This document shows positions 23,337 through 30,982 of a stretch of DNA of 30,982 nt, in pieces. The stretch is taken from the IMG/VR virus record IMGVR_UViG_3300047297_000367, positions 1 to 30,982 of that record; one strand, 5' to 3'. Position 1 is the first letter of the stretch. Every line of letters begins with the position of its first letter. A model generated the notes under the pieces. The model made no database searches. It had not been told where the DNA came from and worked only from the letters and a program-made list of their open reading frames with translations. This DNA comes from a virus. The position numbers and the translations under genes are program-made.

Positions 23337-23560
23337 AGTCTTCTCCTGAGTGCCCATGCCCATTGCGAATATCTCCCCACACAACAATGATCACTGTGAA
23401 CGGACACCCTCTTGTACTTAATAATCAGAAAAGAGGGCCCGAATATTCAACGATGCTTCTTGAGAGCAGACGAAACGGCGATCAGCTGACATGCGTTTAT
23501 CAAGATACCTTTTTGTCTTATAGATTCGAAGGTTACGTTCCAGTGAGCGATTTTAAATGA
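23333..23560 (+). CDS. Hypothetical protein, 75 aa
   Basis: ATGA overlaps on both sides (with the 108-aa gene and with dcd) indicate translational coupling. Sequence is beta-like ([20 protein letters not shown], then [20 protein letters not shown]), with an early SPECPCP stretch. No family recognised. Lying directly before dCTP deaminase, it may be an accessory of nucleotide metabolism, but nothing in the sequence shows it. Confidence 0.58.
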   Translation: MKSSPECPCPLRISPHTTMITVNGHPLVLNNQKRGPEYSTMLLESRRNGDQLTCVYQDTFLSYRFEGYVPVSDFK

Positions 23561-24120
23561 CGATTAAATCGGACAATTGGATAATAAAACAAGCCGAAAA
23601 AGGAATGATAGATCCGTTTGAGCCTTATCAAATTAGAAATAAAGATAGTAAAAATGTGATTTCCTACGGTACATCGAGCTATGGATATGACGTTAGGTGC
23701 GCTCGTGAGTTTAAAATATTTACAAACATTAATTCAGCTATTGTTGACCCAAAATCATTTTCTAATAAAAGCTTTGTTGATATCGATTCTGATATATGTG
23801 TAATACCTCCAAACTCATTTGCGCTTGCCCGAACAGTCGAATATTTCCGTATTCCTCGCAATGTATTAACTATCTGCCTTGGCAAATCAACCTATGCGCG
23901 ATGCGGAATTATTGTGAATGTCACGCCACTGGAGCCTGAGTGGGAAGGGCATGTTACGTTGGAATTTTCCAATACGTCCAACTTGCCAGCAAAGATTTAT
24001 GCCAATGAAGGGGTGGCTCAAATGATATTCTTCGAATCTGACGAAGTCTGCAAAACGTCTTATAAAGACAGGAAGGGGAAATATCAGGGTCAGAAAGGTA
24101 TAACCCTGCCTATTTCTTAG
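23557..24120 (+). CDS. dcd: dCTP deaminase
   Basis: 187 aa, near the usual 188-193. Motifs in order: SYGYDVR (41-47), KSTYARCG (110-117, equivalent to the RSSLARLG loop), [18 protein letters not shown] with the catalytic Glu at 136, and a C-terminal [12 protein letters not shown] lid. The enzyme converts dCTP to dUTP and ammonia, feeding thymidylate synthesis; no phage dUTPase or thymidylate synthase was seen, so host enzymes would complete the path. Alternatively it may lower dCTP as counter-defence. Closest in style to the gamma-proteobacterial form beginning 'SIKSDxWI', consistent with acquisition from such a host. Last gene of its operon; ATGA overlap upstream. Confidence 0.93.
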   Translation: MTIKSDNWIIKQAEKGMIDPFEPYQIRNKDSKNVISYGTSSYGYDVRCAREFKIFTNINSAIVDPKSFSNKSFVDIDSDICVIPPNSFALARTVEYFRIPRNVLTICLGKSTYARCGIIVNVTPLEPEWEGHVTLEFSNTSNLPAKIYANEGVAQMIFFESDEVCKTSYKDRKGKYQGQKGITLPIS

Positions 24121-24123
24121 TTT

Positions 24124-24150
24124 TATGTTACTGTTACAACTCAAATCTAA
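24124..24150 (-). repeat. 27-bp inverted repeat, arm 2
   Basis: Immediately follows the dcd stop. Its reverse complement matches 13653-13679 (end of ankyrin gene 1) at 26 of 27 positions. Only 18 bp separate it from the 76-bp arm at 24169, against 1,579 bp in the other copy. Confidence 0.88.
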
Positions 24151-24168
24151 CGAATGCTTCGAAAAAAT

Positions 24169-24244
24169 TTTAGGTTAACTGGCATACTCGCATTACACCA
24201 AATTTCATTATTTGACAGCTTTGTGCATTATGCATTAAAGTATA
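24169..24244 (+). repeat. 76-bp inverted repeat, arm 2, promoter abutting terL
   Basis: Reverse complement of 11998-12073 with two mismatches. On the plus strand it contains TTGACA (24212-24217), 18 nt, TAAAGT (24236-24241). Seven bases downstream is the terL ATG (24248), so a transcript from this promoter would be leaderless or nearly so. terL may also be read from the dcd operon upstream. Confidence 0.9.
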
Positions 24245-24247
24245 AGC

Positions 24248-25792
24248 ATGGATGATTTTCAAGACGAAAAATATAAGTTGCTGCAGTCGCTGCTACTTTT
24301 TACACGCGTATTTTATAAGTTAAGAACTGGTCGTGAGTTTGTCGTATCTCGTCCGATTTCTCGAGAGCCTCACGTTATCACTATTTGCAAAGCTTTAACG
24401 CGCGCGATGAAGTGCGGAGACATTGACAAAGCCCTTGTTCATTTTCTTATTAACTGCCCGCCACGTTACGGAAAGACTGAATTAGTGATTCACTTTATCG
24501 CGTGGGCGTTAGCTTTGTACCCTGACTCAAACTTTCTATATATATCTTACTCAAAGTCTCTTGCCTCAAAGCAAACACAAACAGTGCGTCAAATAGTGCA
24601 TATGCCTGAATATAAGGAGCTTTTTGGAGTCCAGATCACAAGAGAGTCAAGCGCAAAAGATAATTTCGAGACGACAGCCGGCGGCTCTGTTTATGCAGCA
24701 GGTTCCGCGGGCACAATCACAGGACGGGGAGCAGGTATTCAAAATTGCGATAGATTTGGCGGCGCAATATTAATTGACGATATACACAAACCGGGGGAAG
24801 TCACAAGCGACACAATGCGCGGTCACGTGAACGACTGGTACAAGAGTACGTTAATGAGTCGTGTTAATAGTCAAAAGACACCGATTATATTCATTGGCCA
24901 AAGATTGCACGAAGATGACTTGCCTGGTAAATTAATGAACGGGTATGATGGTTCGGAATGGGACAAGACAATATTAAAAGCAATCGACGAAATAGGGAAC
25001 GCTTTAAACCCCGGCATGCACGATATTAATGCTTTGTTGAAAATGAAAGAAGTTTCACCCTACGAATTTTCCGCACAATATCAGCAAGAGCCACAGCCTT
25101 CAGGCGGCGGTATATTTCATGAAGATTGGTTTGTGAAGTTAGCAGAAGAACCCGATATTTATTATACATTCATCACAGCAGATACAGCAGAAACAGCAAA
25201 GACGCATAATGATGCTACTGTTTTCTCGTTCTGGGGTCTTTATAAGATTAAAGATGGTGAAGTGGAGACTGATATAATCGGCCTGCACTGGATAGACGCG
25301 CAAGAATGTTGGGTAGAGCCCAAGGATTTGAAGCCCGAATTTGAGCGATTCTATGCTGATTGCATGAGATATAGAGTTAAGCCTTCAGTTGCTGCTATAG
25401 AGAAGAAATCCACGGGGACGACACTTTTGTCTCTACTGTCTGATAAGAGAGGGATTAACATATACGACATTGAGCGCTCTAGAAGCTCAGGTAGCAAAAC
25501 TGATCGTTTCTTGTCTTGTCAGTCGTACGTAGCATCAAAGCGTATATCGCTACCAGCGTATAGTAAGCACACGCGAGCATGCATCGATCATATGATAAAA
25601 ATCACAGCTAATGACTCACATCGTTTCGACGACATAGCAGACACGTTATCAGATGCTATCCACTTAACATTAATTGACAATTCCATCGGCGGCTCATATA
25701 CTTCATCGCATAGTGTTGATCTAAAAATAGACGCATTCGCCCAAAATCATGCAAATATGAATAAGATGAGAACCAGGCTATGGCATCGTTAA
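24248..25792 (+). CDS. terL: Terminase large subunit
   Basis: 514 aa. ATPase domain: PPRYGKTE (71-78, Walker A-type) and GGAILIDDIH (171-180, Walker B). A motif III-like IIFIGQRLHEDD lies near 213-224. The nuclease domain starts with FITADTAETAKTHNDATV (308-325), whose Asp residues should bind metal. The protein pumps DNA into the procapsid through the portal and cuts it. It overlaps the portal gene by 13 nt. The small subunit is 10 kb away on the other strand. The start is the only early Met and has no good ribosome site; see the promoter within the inverted repeat. Whether packaging is headful (pac) or cos-type cannot be told from sequence. Confidence 0.93.
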   Translation: MDDFQDEKYKLLQSLLLFTRVFYKLRTGREFVVSRPISREPHVITICKALTRAMKCGDIDKALVHFLINCPPRYGKTELVIHFIAWALALYPDSNFLYISYSKSLASKQTQTVRQIVHMPEYKELFGVQITRESSAKDNFETTAGGSVYAAGSAGTITGRGAGIQNCDRFGGAILIDDIHKPGEVTSDTMRGHVNDWYKSTLMSRVNSQKTPIIFIGQRLHEDDLPGKLMNGYDGSEWDKTILKAIDEIGNALNPGMHDINALLKMKEVSPYEFSAQYQQEPQPSGGGIFHEDWFVKLAEEPDIYYTFITADTAETAKTHNDATVFSFWGLYKIKDGEVETDIIGLHWIDAQECWVEPKDLKPEFERFYADCMRYRVKPSVAAIEKKSTGTTLLSLLSDKRGINIYDIERSRSSGSKTDRFLSCQSYVASKRISLPAYSKHTRACIDHMIKITANDSHRFDDIADTLSDAIHLTLIDNSIGGSYTSSHSVDLKIDAFAQNHANMNKMRTRLWHR

Positions 25793-28002
25793 CAAAATCT
25801 AAGAAGATATCAAAAGTCTATTTAGACGAATTTATAGATATACAAGATAATGTAGAATCAGCTGTACAGTATTTTAGGAGAAACGTACAACGCTACAATA
25901 GAAGCCGCAATTTTATATTTAACACGTCTTTAACTGCTACTGAAATTGCATCTCTAGAATTTCTTAATGTTCCACCGCTTCAATTTAACGTGCTAGAAGC
26001 TTACGTATCTAGACTAAAGGGTGAATGGTCAAAGCAAACACCTTCCTTCAGATTTCACTCGCTCACTGGCTCTCAGACTGATGACGTGATGACACTATTG
26101 CTCGGCGGTCACTTTCAAGCAATCATGGAAGATGCAAACAAGCGCGGGTTTTCAGACTCGATCTATGGTGAAACATTGTCCGGCGGATTTTCGGTCATGG
26201 AAGTTGTAACAGACTACGAAGGGCCAAAATCATTTAATCAGAAAATTGAGTTAAAGAAAGTTTACGATCCCACACTTACTTATTTTGACCCAATGGCTAG
26301 ATTGCCGTCAAAATCAGACGGAAGATATGCGGGGCGCTTGTTTCCGATGAAGCGCGCTGATTTTGAAGCTAAATATCCGAACATTGATTGCGACAACATT
26401 ACATGTTCTAAATCATCAAACGGCTTTCAGTGGTCTTATCGCGATGGCACGGAAGAAGTAGTATTGATTGCTGATCACTATCAACGAAAAACAAAGCTTA
26501 AAAAGATTTATATGCTGGCGGACGGTAAGACATATGATCAAGATGAATATAATCAACTATTAGATCAATATCAGAATAGCTTCAATATTGAGGTTGCACC
26601 ATCAATTGTAAAGACACGCATGGCAGAAACAGAAACAGTTGTTAGATATCGATTCATCGGCGGAAATCTTCTTGAAGTTGATAAAACAGTGTTTGATAGT
26701 CTTCCTTTAATATTTGTTGACGGTAACTCAGCTATATTGAACGGCTCGCAAGATTCAGAGGACGGCAGCAGTCAATCATCGTATCAGATGACGCGCTCAT
26801 ATTTTCATAATGCTATGGATGCGCAACGTCTTAAAAACTATGCAGGACAAAAGCTAGCAGCAGAGCTAGAAAGTATAGTAGCTCACAAATTCATGGCTGA
26901 CGTTGAATCTATACCAGACAAATACGTTGATGCATGGATAATGCCGCAAAAAGAAAGCACGTTATTGTATCAGTCACGAAACAAGAATGGAGACCCATTG
27001 CCTATGCCTGCGGCGGTTCCAAGGGCTCCAATACCGCCTGAAATCACAGGCACATACATAGGTGCTGATCAGACTATACAGAGCATTTTGGGGTCGTACG
27101 ATGCAAGCCTTGGAATACAAAACAATCAGCTATCCGGTGTCGCTATTGTAGAGGGTGCTACACAATCTAATGCAGCTGCTATGCCGTTTGTTATGAACTA
27201 CATGGCTGCATTACAGCAAGCATCTACTGTTATTTTAGAAATCATTCCTAAGCTTTATAAGACGCCAAGAACTATACCAGTCATTAATAAAGACGGAGAG
27301 CGCGCTTACTTTAAAATTAACGATCCTGAAGACCCGGAGTCTATGTTAGATTTTGAAGGGAGCACATTGGGTATTTCCGTGACGGCTGGGCCGAACTATC
27401 AAGTACAGAAAAGCAAGGCGCTTGATACAGTTATAAAGCTTATGCAAGCGGTTCCAGCCTTTGGTGAGATGATCAACACACAGCCAGGCGGAATGTCTGT
27501 AATAATTGATAACCTTGACATAAAAGGTTCTGATTATCTTAAGAGTATGGCGGCAGATTTCCAAGAGCAGCAGCAGCAACAAAAAGAGGCTGCTCAGAAC
27601 CAGCCGCCGCCTGTTGATCCGATGATTCAAGTACAAATGCAGGCAATGCAGATGAAAAACCAGATCGACAATCGGACGCTTGATCTCAAGCAGCAAGAGC
27701 TTAGCTTAAAAGCTCAAATTGCTGTAAATGAAAATCAAATGAGCATGCAAAAACATGCATCAAGTTTGCAAAAACAAATGTTTGACGAAGAGATAGAGTC
27801 AGGCCAACTTCAAATTAATGCAATGGTAGCTGAAAACAATGCAAAAGCAGATCAGCAAGATTATTTAACGAACTTAGCAGAGCTTGAAGCTAAGCGCACT
27901 GCTGAAATGTCATCAATAGAAGGCAAGAAGATAGAAGAGGCAACGGCCATGGTTCAAAACGCTCATAAGTTATTTAATCCCGAGGTACTACATGAAGAGT
28001 AA
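25780..28002 (+). CDS. Portal protein, P22-like
   Basis: 740 aa, close to the P22 portal length. N-terminal block with VEYFRR-like QYFRRNVQRYNRSRNFI and PPLQFNVLEAYVSRLKGEWS (about residues 25-90) is typical of this family. A long middle region carries the wing and stem, with GADQTIQSILGSYDASLGIQ around 428-447. The C-terminal 150 residues are Gln/Ala-rich and coiled-coil (QEQQQQQKEAAQNQPPP near 594), resembling the helical barrel of P22-type portals. Twelve copies would form the head vertex for packaging and tail attachment. It follows terL with a 13-nt overlap, but the scaffold and coat genes that normally follow lie 14-18 kb away on the opposite strand. Confidence 0.9.
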   Translation: MASLTKSKKISKVYLDEFIDIQDNVESAVQYFRRNVQRYNRSRNFIFNTSLTATEIASLEFLNVPPLQFNVLEAYVSRLKGEWSKQTPSFRFHSLTGSQTDDVMTLLLGGHFQAIMEDANKRGFSDSIYGETLSGGFSVMEVVTDYEGPKSFNQKIELKKVYDPTLTYFDPMARLPSKSDGRYAGRLFPMKRADFEAKYPNIDCDNITCSKSSNGFQWSYRDGTEEVVLIADHYQRKTKLKKIYMLADGKTYDQDEYNQLLDQYQNSFNIEVAPSIVKTRMAETETVVRYRFIGGNLLEVDKTVFDSLPLIFVDGNSAILNGSQDSEDGSSQSSYQMTRSYFHNAMDAQRLKNYAGQKLAAELESIVAHKFMADVESIPDKYVDAWIMPQKESTLLYQSRNKNGDPLPMPAAVPRAPIPPEITGTYIGADQTIQSILGSYDASLGIQNNQLSGVAIVEGATQSNAAAMPFVMNYMAALQQASTVILEIIPKLYKTPRTIPVINKDGERAYFKINDPEDPESMLDFEGSTLGISVTAGPNYQVQKSKALDTVIKLMQAVPAFGEMINTQPGGMSVIIDNLDIKGSDYLKSMAADFQEQQQQQKEAAQNQPPPVDPMIQVQMQAMQMKNQIDNRTLDLKQQELSLKAQIAVNENQMSMQKHASSLQKQMFDEEIESGQLQINAMVAENNAKADQQDYLTNLAELEAKRTAEMSSIEGKKIEEATAMVQNAHKLFNPEVLHEE

Positions 28003-28102
28003 ATCACCTGCAAAATATCCTGTTAAAAAAAAACCAGTTCCACAGCCGGAATTATTCAGAGAAAAAAAGGCTCCCATTCGCGTACGCATGGGGAGTAATT
28101 AA
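27992..28102 (+). CDS. Small basic protein, 36 aa
   Basis: ATG 27992 overlaps the portal 3' end by 11 nt; TAA at 28100-28102. Lys/Pro-rich (SPAKYPVKKKPVPQPELF). The last part of the gene can fold an imperfect hairpin (28072-28096, CTCCC with GGGAG arms), perhaps part of a terminator between the convergent operons. The remaining 71 bp to the next gene's stop show only a weak 6-bp hairpin (TACGCT/AGCGTA). Position after the portal is common for tiny phage genes; function unknown. Confidence 0.45.
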   Translation: MKSKSPAKYPVKKKPVPQPELFREKKAPIRVRMGSN

Positions 28103-28173
28103 AGTGAAATTATACGCTTTTCTACCTTTAGCGTAGAAGGAGTACTCGAGGTCGATTAGTAGGCCTTAGCTGC

Positions 28174-28635
28174 TCACTTGAAGATAGCTTCTATTGTATG
28201 GGTAGCGTATGCGCCCCCTCCGATACAGCTAAAACCGAACATTGCCAGTTTGTAATTTTTAGATATCCCGTAGTATATCCATTTCCTAAACCTGCTTGAC
28301 TCCTCAAGCGAGCTCACTTTGCGTGATATTTTGTCAACAACATCATTTGTTCTGTCAAACGATTCTTTTATGTCGCTGAGGCTATCTAATATCTTTTCTT
28401 TTGAATATTTTAGATTATCTTCAAAACTAATCATGCTAGCATCTTGATCACGTATGCGATCGTGCATTGTAGCTTGCGCCATTGTTAACACTTGCAGCCC
28501 TCCTTCTAATTTTTGGAGCTTTTTTTTTACCTCTTCCAGTATAACTTCTATTTGACCTTGGCTTCTATCCATCGAGCGCACCAGTTCATTAATATTGCTT
28601 GGAACGTTATTGTTGGTGCACTTTAATTCTGACAT
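28174..28635 (-). CDS. Coiled-coil protein with C-terminal membrane helix
   Basis: 153 aa. Residues 20-115 form long heptad-like helices (ILEEVKKKLQKLEGGLQVLT, then DKISRKVSSLEE). Residues about 129-146 are hydrophobic (KLAMFGFSCIGGGAYATHT) and could span the membrane. Lies directly after the putative holin gene, so a lysis-cassette membrane protein (spanin-like or holin partner) is the likeliest guess. No lipobox or signal peptide is visible. Confidence 0.55.
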   Translation of the reverse strand: MSELKCTNNNVPSNINELVRSMDRSQGQIEVILEEVKKKLQKLEGGLQVLTMAQATMHDRIRDQDASMISFEDNLKYSKEKILDSLSDIKESFDRTNDVVDKISRKVSSLEESSRFRKWIYYGISKNYKLAMFGFSCIGGGAYATHTIEAIFK

Positions 28636-28638
28636 GTT

Positions 28639-29046
28639 TCATGATCTCATTCTTAGAGCATTAAATACTGCTGGTATGCTATTTTTAAGCGAGCTAATAC
28701 CCCATATGCTACCGTTGATTGCAACCCACGTATGCTGCCAGAATGGGGGTATTGTGGCTATGGAATGGGAAAAGTAGATGTGAATCGATTCAGGTGCGAA
28801 AATAGCAATCGCAAAGGGTGCTGAGAACATAAAGAACGATGCGCGTCGTATAAAATTATCGCTATTCGCTAATGATGCCATCTCCCATTCGTGATTGTGC
28901 GTTTCTTCATCAAGAGCAAGCCGTTGCTTGTTTTGCTCAATCGCAACGGCTGTTTTTTGTTTTTCTATTGCCATTTCTTGACGATTTGAGATAAATTTCT
29001 CTATCCCAGATACAATAAGCGACAGTATCTCTAGCATTTTAGACAA
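28639..29046 (-). CDS. Putative holin
   Basis: 135 aa. An amphipathic N-terminal helix (4-20) is followed by a charged helical segment (EKQKTAVAIEQNKQRLALDE), then two hydrophobic spans at about 70-85 (SFFMFSAPFAIAIFAPE) and 103-120 (WQHTWVAINGSIWGISSL). The layout resembles the three-segment holins of gene-transfer agents and podoviruses. It is encoded after tail genes and before the coiled-coil membrane gene, where lysis genes often sit. No endolysin was recognised nearby, which weakens the call. Confidence 0.5.
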   Translation of the reverse strand: MSKMLEILSLIVSGIEKFISNRQEMAIEKQKTAVAIEQNKQRLALDEETHNHEWEMASLANSDNFIRRASFFMFSAPFAIAIFAPESIHIYFSHSIATIPPFWQHTWVAINGSIWGISSLKNSIPAVFNALRMRS

Positions 29047-29521
29047 TGTACGTCATGGTTGTTGGCCCTATACTCATTGTTGAAACACCCGAGAAAGGTA
29101 AATTTCCCGCTGTCTTACCGATGCTAATTGTTCCGCCTAGCGAAATAACTCCAATGCCGAATGAAGTCGTAAGACCATCTGTCACATGTACGGTAAAGTG
29201 AACGGGTGCTGATGGGTGCAATATACTCGGTATGGGGGTTGATACTAAGTAGCCACCCAATGCGATTTGGGCGGATGAAATATTGGGGAGATTAATGGTA
29301 ACAGTAGAGCCAAACTTTGCATAAGTAATGTTAAAAGGTTGGGTTGTGATGGGCCCACTCCAATCTAGGCCCGTTGTTGACTTGTTTGCAGTAGAAAAAA
29401 CAAGTTCTGCGATTTGAGCGCCAAATACTTGCTTAGATGTTCCCGCTTGAGAAACGCAATAAAAATCACCTAAATCTGCTTGAACGGCGATTGGTAGCTC
29501 TTCAAATTTAACAGTAGACAT
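29039..29521 (-). CDS. Tail-associated protein, paralog A
   Basis: 160 aa from ATG 29521, with GAGG eight bases upstream; the frame reaches an upstream TTG at 29533, which would swallow the ribosome site. The N-terminus KFEELPIAVQADLGDFYCVS is the small module seen at the start of many phage fibre or appendage proteins ('LPxAxxxxxxDxYxVSxxG'). The remainder is beta-rich, ending SGVSTMSIGPTTMTYIV. Clearly paralogous to the gene just upstream, of identical length. Presumably a trimeric tail appendage. It overlaps the putative holin gene by 8 nt. Confidence 0.65.
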   Translation of the reverse strand: MSTVKFEELPIAVQADLGDFYCVSQAGTSKQVFGAQIAELVFSTANKSTTGLDWSGPITTQPFNITYAKFGSTVTINLPNISSAQIALGGYLVSTPIPSILHPSAPVHFTVHVTDGLTTSFGIGVISLGGTISIGKTAGNLPFSGVSTMSIGPTTMTYIV

Positions 29522-29548
29522 AATAAACCTCAAATAAATAGTTAATGA

Positions 29549-30031
29549 TTAACGGACATAAGTAATAATGAATGGCTGCACTTCGAATAATCCAACACCG
29601 CTGAATGGGGCCATATCAGGGCCAGCACCTATTGTTATAATGCCATCAGTGCCCATTTGACCTCTGCTTAATACATAAGAAGGACCATCCTTTACAACCA
29701 CATCAAAAAATACTTTTGCTAATGGACGAAGAGGGAGTGGAAAGTTGCTGCTGTATAAAACGGAAGGTATAACCTGTGACGTTCCCGTCATGTATGGTAA
29801 ATTAATGGTTATACAAGATGCGCTTTCCGTCCATTTGACGTTATAAGTAATCGGATTATATGGCCCTTGAAATGTCAACATGACTCCTGCAATCGTCAAG
29901 TGATTATTGATCGAATTAACAACCTTTGCTCCCGTGACCTGGTGCAAGTCACCTACACGGCTTAGCGCATATATATCTGTAACGCTAGCAGCCGCGGCTG
30001 CGGGTAAATCTGTAAACTTTTCACCTGCCAT
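29549..30031 (-). CDS. Tail-associated protein, paralog B
   Basis: 160 aa. Begins KFTDLPAAAAASVTDIYALS, with GDLHQVTGAKVVNSI following, the same N-terminal module as its neighbour; ends PFSGVGLFEVQPFIITYV against PFSGVSTMSIGPTTMTYI in paralog A. The pair arose by tandem duplication and has diverged strongly in the middle. Located directly after the tail fibre gene, so probably part of the adsorption apparatus. ATG 30031 follows an AGAGGT site. Confidence 0.65.
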   Translation of the reverse strand: MAGEKFTDLPAAAAASVTDIYALSRVGDLHQVTGAKVVNSINNHLTIAGVMLTFQGPYNPITYNVKWTESASCITINLPYMTGTSQVIPSVLYSSNFPLPLRPLAKVFFDVVVKDGPSYVLSRGQMGTDGIITIGAGPDMAPFSGVGLFEVQPFIITYVR

Positions 30032-30121
30032 CTTAATACCTCTGAAATATTATAAAAACACTAATTATATATCTTAACGTATAAATTATTTAAATACTAC
30101 ATGCCTTATGCTTTATAACTA

Positions 30122-30855
30122 TCAATACTTGATGACCCAGTTTACAGACATATTCCAGGGGCGTGTGTCTCTTAATCCTGTGAAATTATTGACTAAATTT
30201 AAGTTTGTAGCGATCACCGCTATTCCGCTATCGCCGCCAGCTCTTCCCACTGGTGATGTTGGCGTCCTGAAATATGGTACATTATCACGATTTATAAGTT
30301 GATGCCCGTGGCTTTGTATCATTGGAGGCTCTATTCCGCCAATTCTATTGTTTGAGTCGTCGAACACTGGGCTTGATTTAGGTCTAAATCGGAACCAATT
30401 ATCAGGATCAATAACAGGGTCGGCAGACCCAAGGGCCCCCCGTAAAAAGAATCCCCGCATGTCAGGAACTTGAAAAGAAAATGAATTAATTGCGTGCCTA
30501 GTTTTTTCATTTACTTCTAAAACTGTATCAGTGCTTAATATATCTATTTTAATCCCTGTTCTAGCTGCGATCAGAGGGTCAACCCCTGAGCCATTGACTG
30601 TGTACCATGCATAATAATTCTCAGAAAATGCACTGAATAAAAAGCTTGATGATACAGGGATAGTAGCCCCAGAGGTAACAGTAATATTGTATGAGCTGTG
30701 ATTGTTTAAGGCTGTAACTATTTTTGTGCCGATTGATAGAGCGTTATCATCGGTGTATAAATCAATCTTAATCCCAGGAGTAGGCCCTGGGTAAGGTTGT
30801 GATGGAGCAGGGTCTGCGCCCGCTCCGTTATACGTAAACCAAATATACATTGCCA
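30122..30855 (-). CDS. Tail fibre / tail collar protein, C-terminal part (continues from base 1)
   Basis: The 3' 734 nt of the 807-codon gene that starts at 1690. It is in frame with the left part: the codon spanning the join is TTG (Leu). Contains two related segments (FTYNGAGADPAPSQPYPGPT and WYTVNGSGVDPLIAARTGIK), each followed by an IKIDIL/IKIDLY strand and a short helix, so a tandem duplication of a roughly 70-residue domain. The collar-type C-terminus follows: PDMRGFFLRG, an HGHQ motif (possible metal site) and RPWNMSVNWVIKY at the end. This region should form the host-binding tip. Confidence 0.85.
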
Positions 30856-30982
30856 AGACGGCCGACCCTGTAGTATTGTCAAGTTTGAAATATTTCCCCT
30901 GAAATGCTGCAGGAGATGAATTAATCCCAAAAAGTCTAAAGTGTGCCCTTGAATTGTCGTTTTCGTCAAAAATCCCACTCGC
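30856..30982. repeat. Terminal direct repeat, right copy (circular join)
   Basis: Exact duplicate of bases 1-127; should be removed once when the genome is closed. The predicted unit is 30,855 bp. Confidence 0.93.

Noticed and set aside
28103-28173. Bidirectional terminator between the portal operon and the minus-strand genes
   Set aside because: Only a 6-bp hairpin (TACGCT/AGCGTA) with an 11-nt loop and no T-run on either strand.
30856-30982. True direct terminal repeat of a linear phage genome
   Set aside because: Length equals a standard k-mer value and a gene runs through it in frame. A biological repeat cannot be excluded without reads, but the artefact is simpler.

Overview
The window is the genome of a short-tailed (podovirus-type) double-stranded DNA phage, essentially complete. 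The first 127 bases (1-127) recur exactly as the last 127 (30856-30982). The contig is therefore a closed circle, or a circularly permuted linear genome, with a unit length of 30,855 bp; the 127-bp overlap looks like an assembler k-mer join rather than biology. The join cuts through one 807-codon tail-fibre gene (minus strand, 1690 down to 1, then 30855 down to 30122). No integrase, CI-type repressor, tRNA or CRISPR array was seen.

Layout. (1) 1-11680, minus strand: virion genes of P22-like type in reverse coordinate order: scaffold, two paralogous coat proteins, gp4-like head completion protein, gp10-like tail protein, a 51-aa protein, three ejection-type proteins, and the tail fibre, which runs across the join. 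(2) 11681-13690: control DNA plus two accessory genes (111-aa hypothetical, ankyrin protein). (3) 13692-17638, minus strand: replication protein, zinc-ribbon protein, VRR-NUC nuclease, small membrane proteins, zinc-finger protein, second ankyrin protein and terminase small subunit. (4) 17639-24120, plus strand: early operon with small hypotheticals, CsrA, a Sak4-like ATPase and its SSB, two DUF4116-like repeat proteins, a DUF7448-like protein, a small HTH protein and dCTP deaminase. (5) 24248-28102, plus strand: terminase large subunit and portal. (6) 28174-30855, minus strand: two membrane proteins (lysis candidates), two paralogous tail proteins and the 3' part of the tail fibre.

How the parts work together: the replication protein and Sak4/SSB pair would drive replication and recombination; dCTP deaminase adjusts the nucleotide pool; terminase, portal, scaffold and coat package and build the head; the gp4/gp10-like proteins, ejection proteins and fibre complete the particle. 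CsrA, ankyrin and DUF4116-like proteins are accessory and recall genes of gamma-proteobacteria living in protists or other eukaryotic cells (Legionellales-like). The host assignment is inference only.

Most notable: terL-portal lies in inverted orientation, far from terS and scaffold. The DNA just before terL (24124-24244) is an inverted copy of two pieces of the terS-scaffold interval (13653-13679 and 11998-12073). This points to translocation of the packaging cassette, or to an invertible 12-kb segment. Second, the csrA operon has a short leader that can fold a hairpin with GGAUGU in its loop, followed 20 nt later by a GGA in the ribosome binding site. That is the usual layout of a CsrA-repressed leader. 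Other points are a coat paralog with a polyproline-linked extension, an origin-like element inside the replication gene, and a perfect 16-bp inverted repeat inside a tiny gene.
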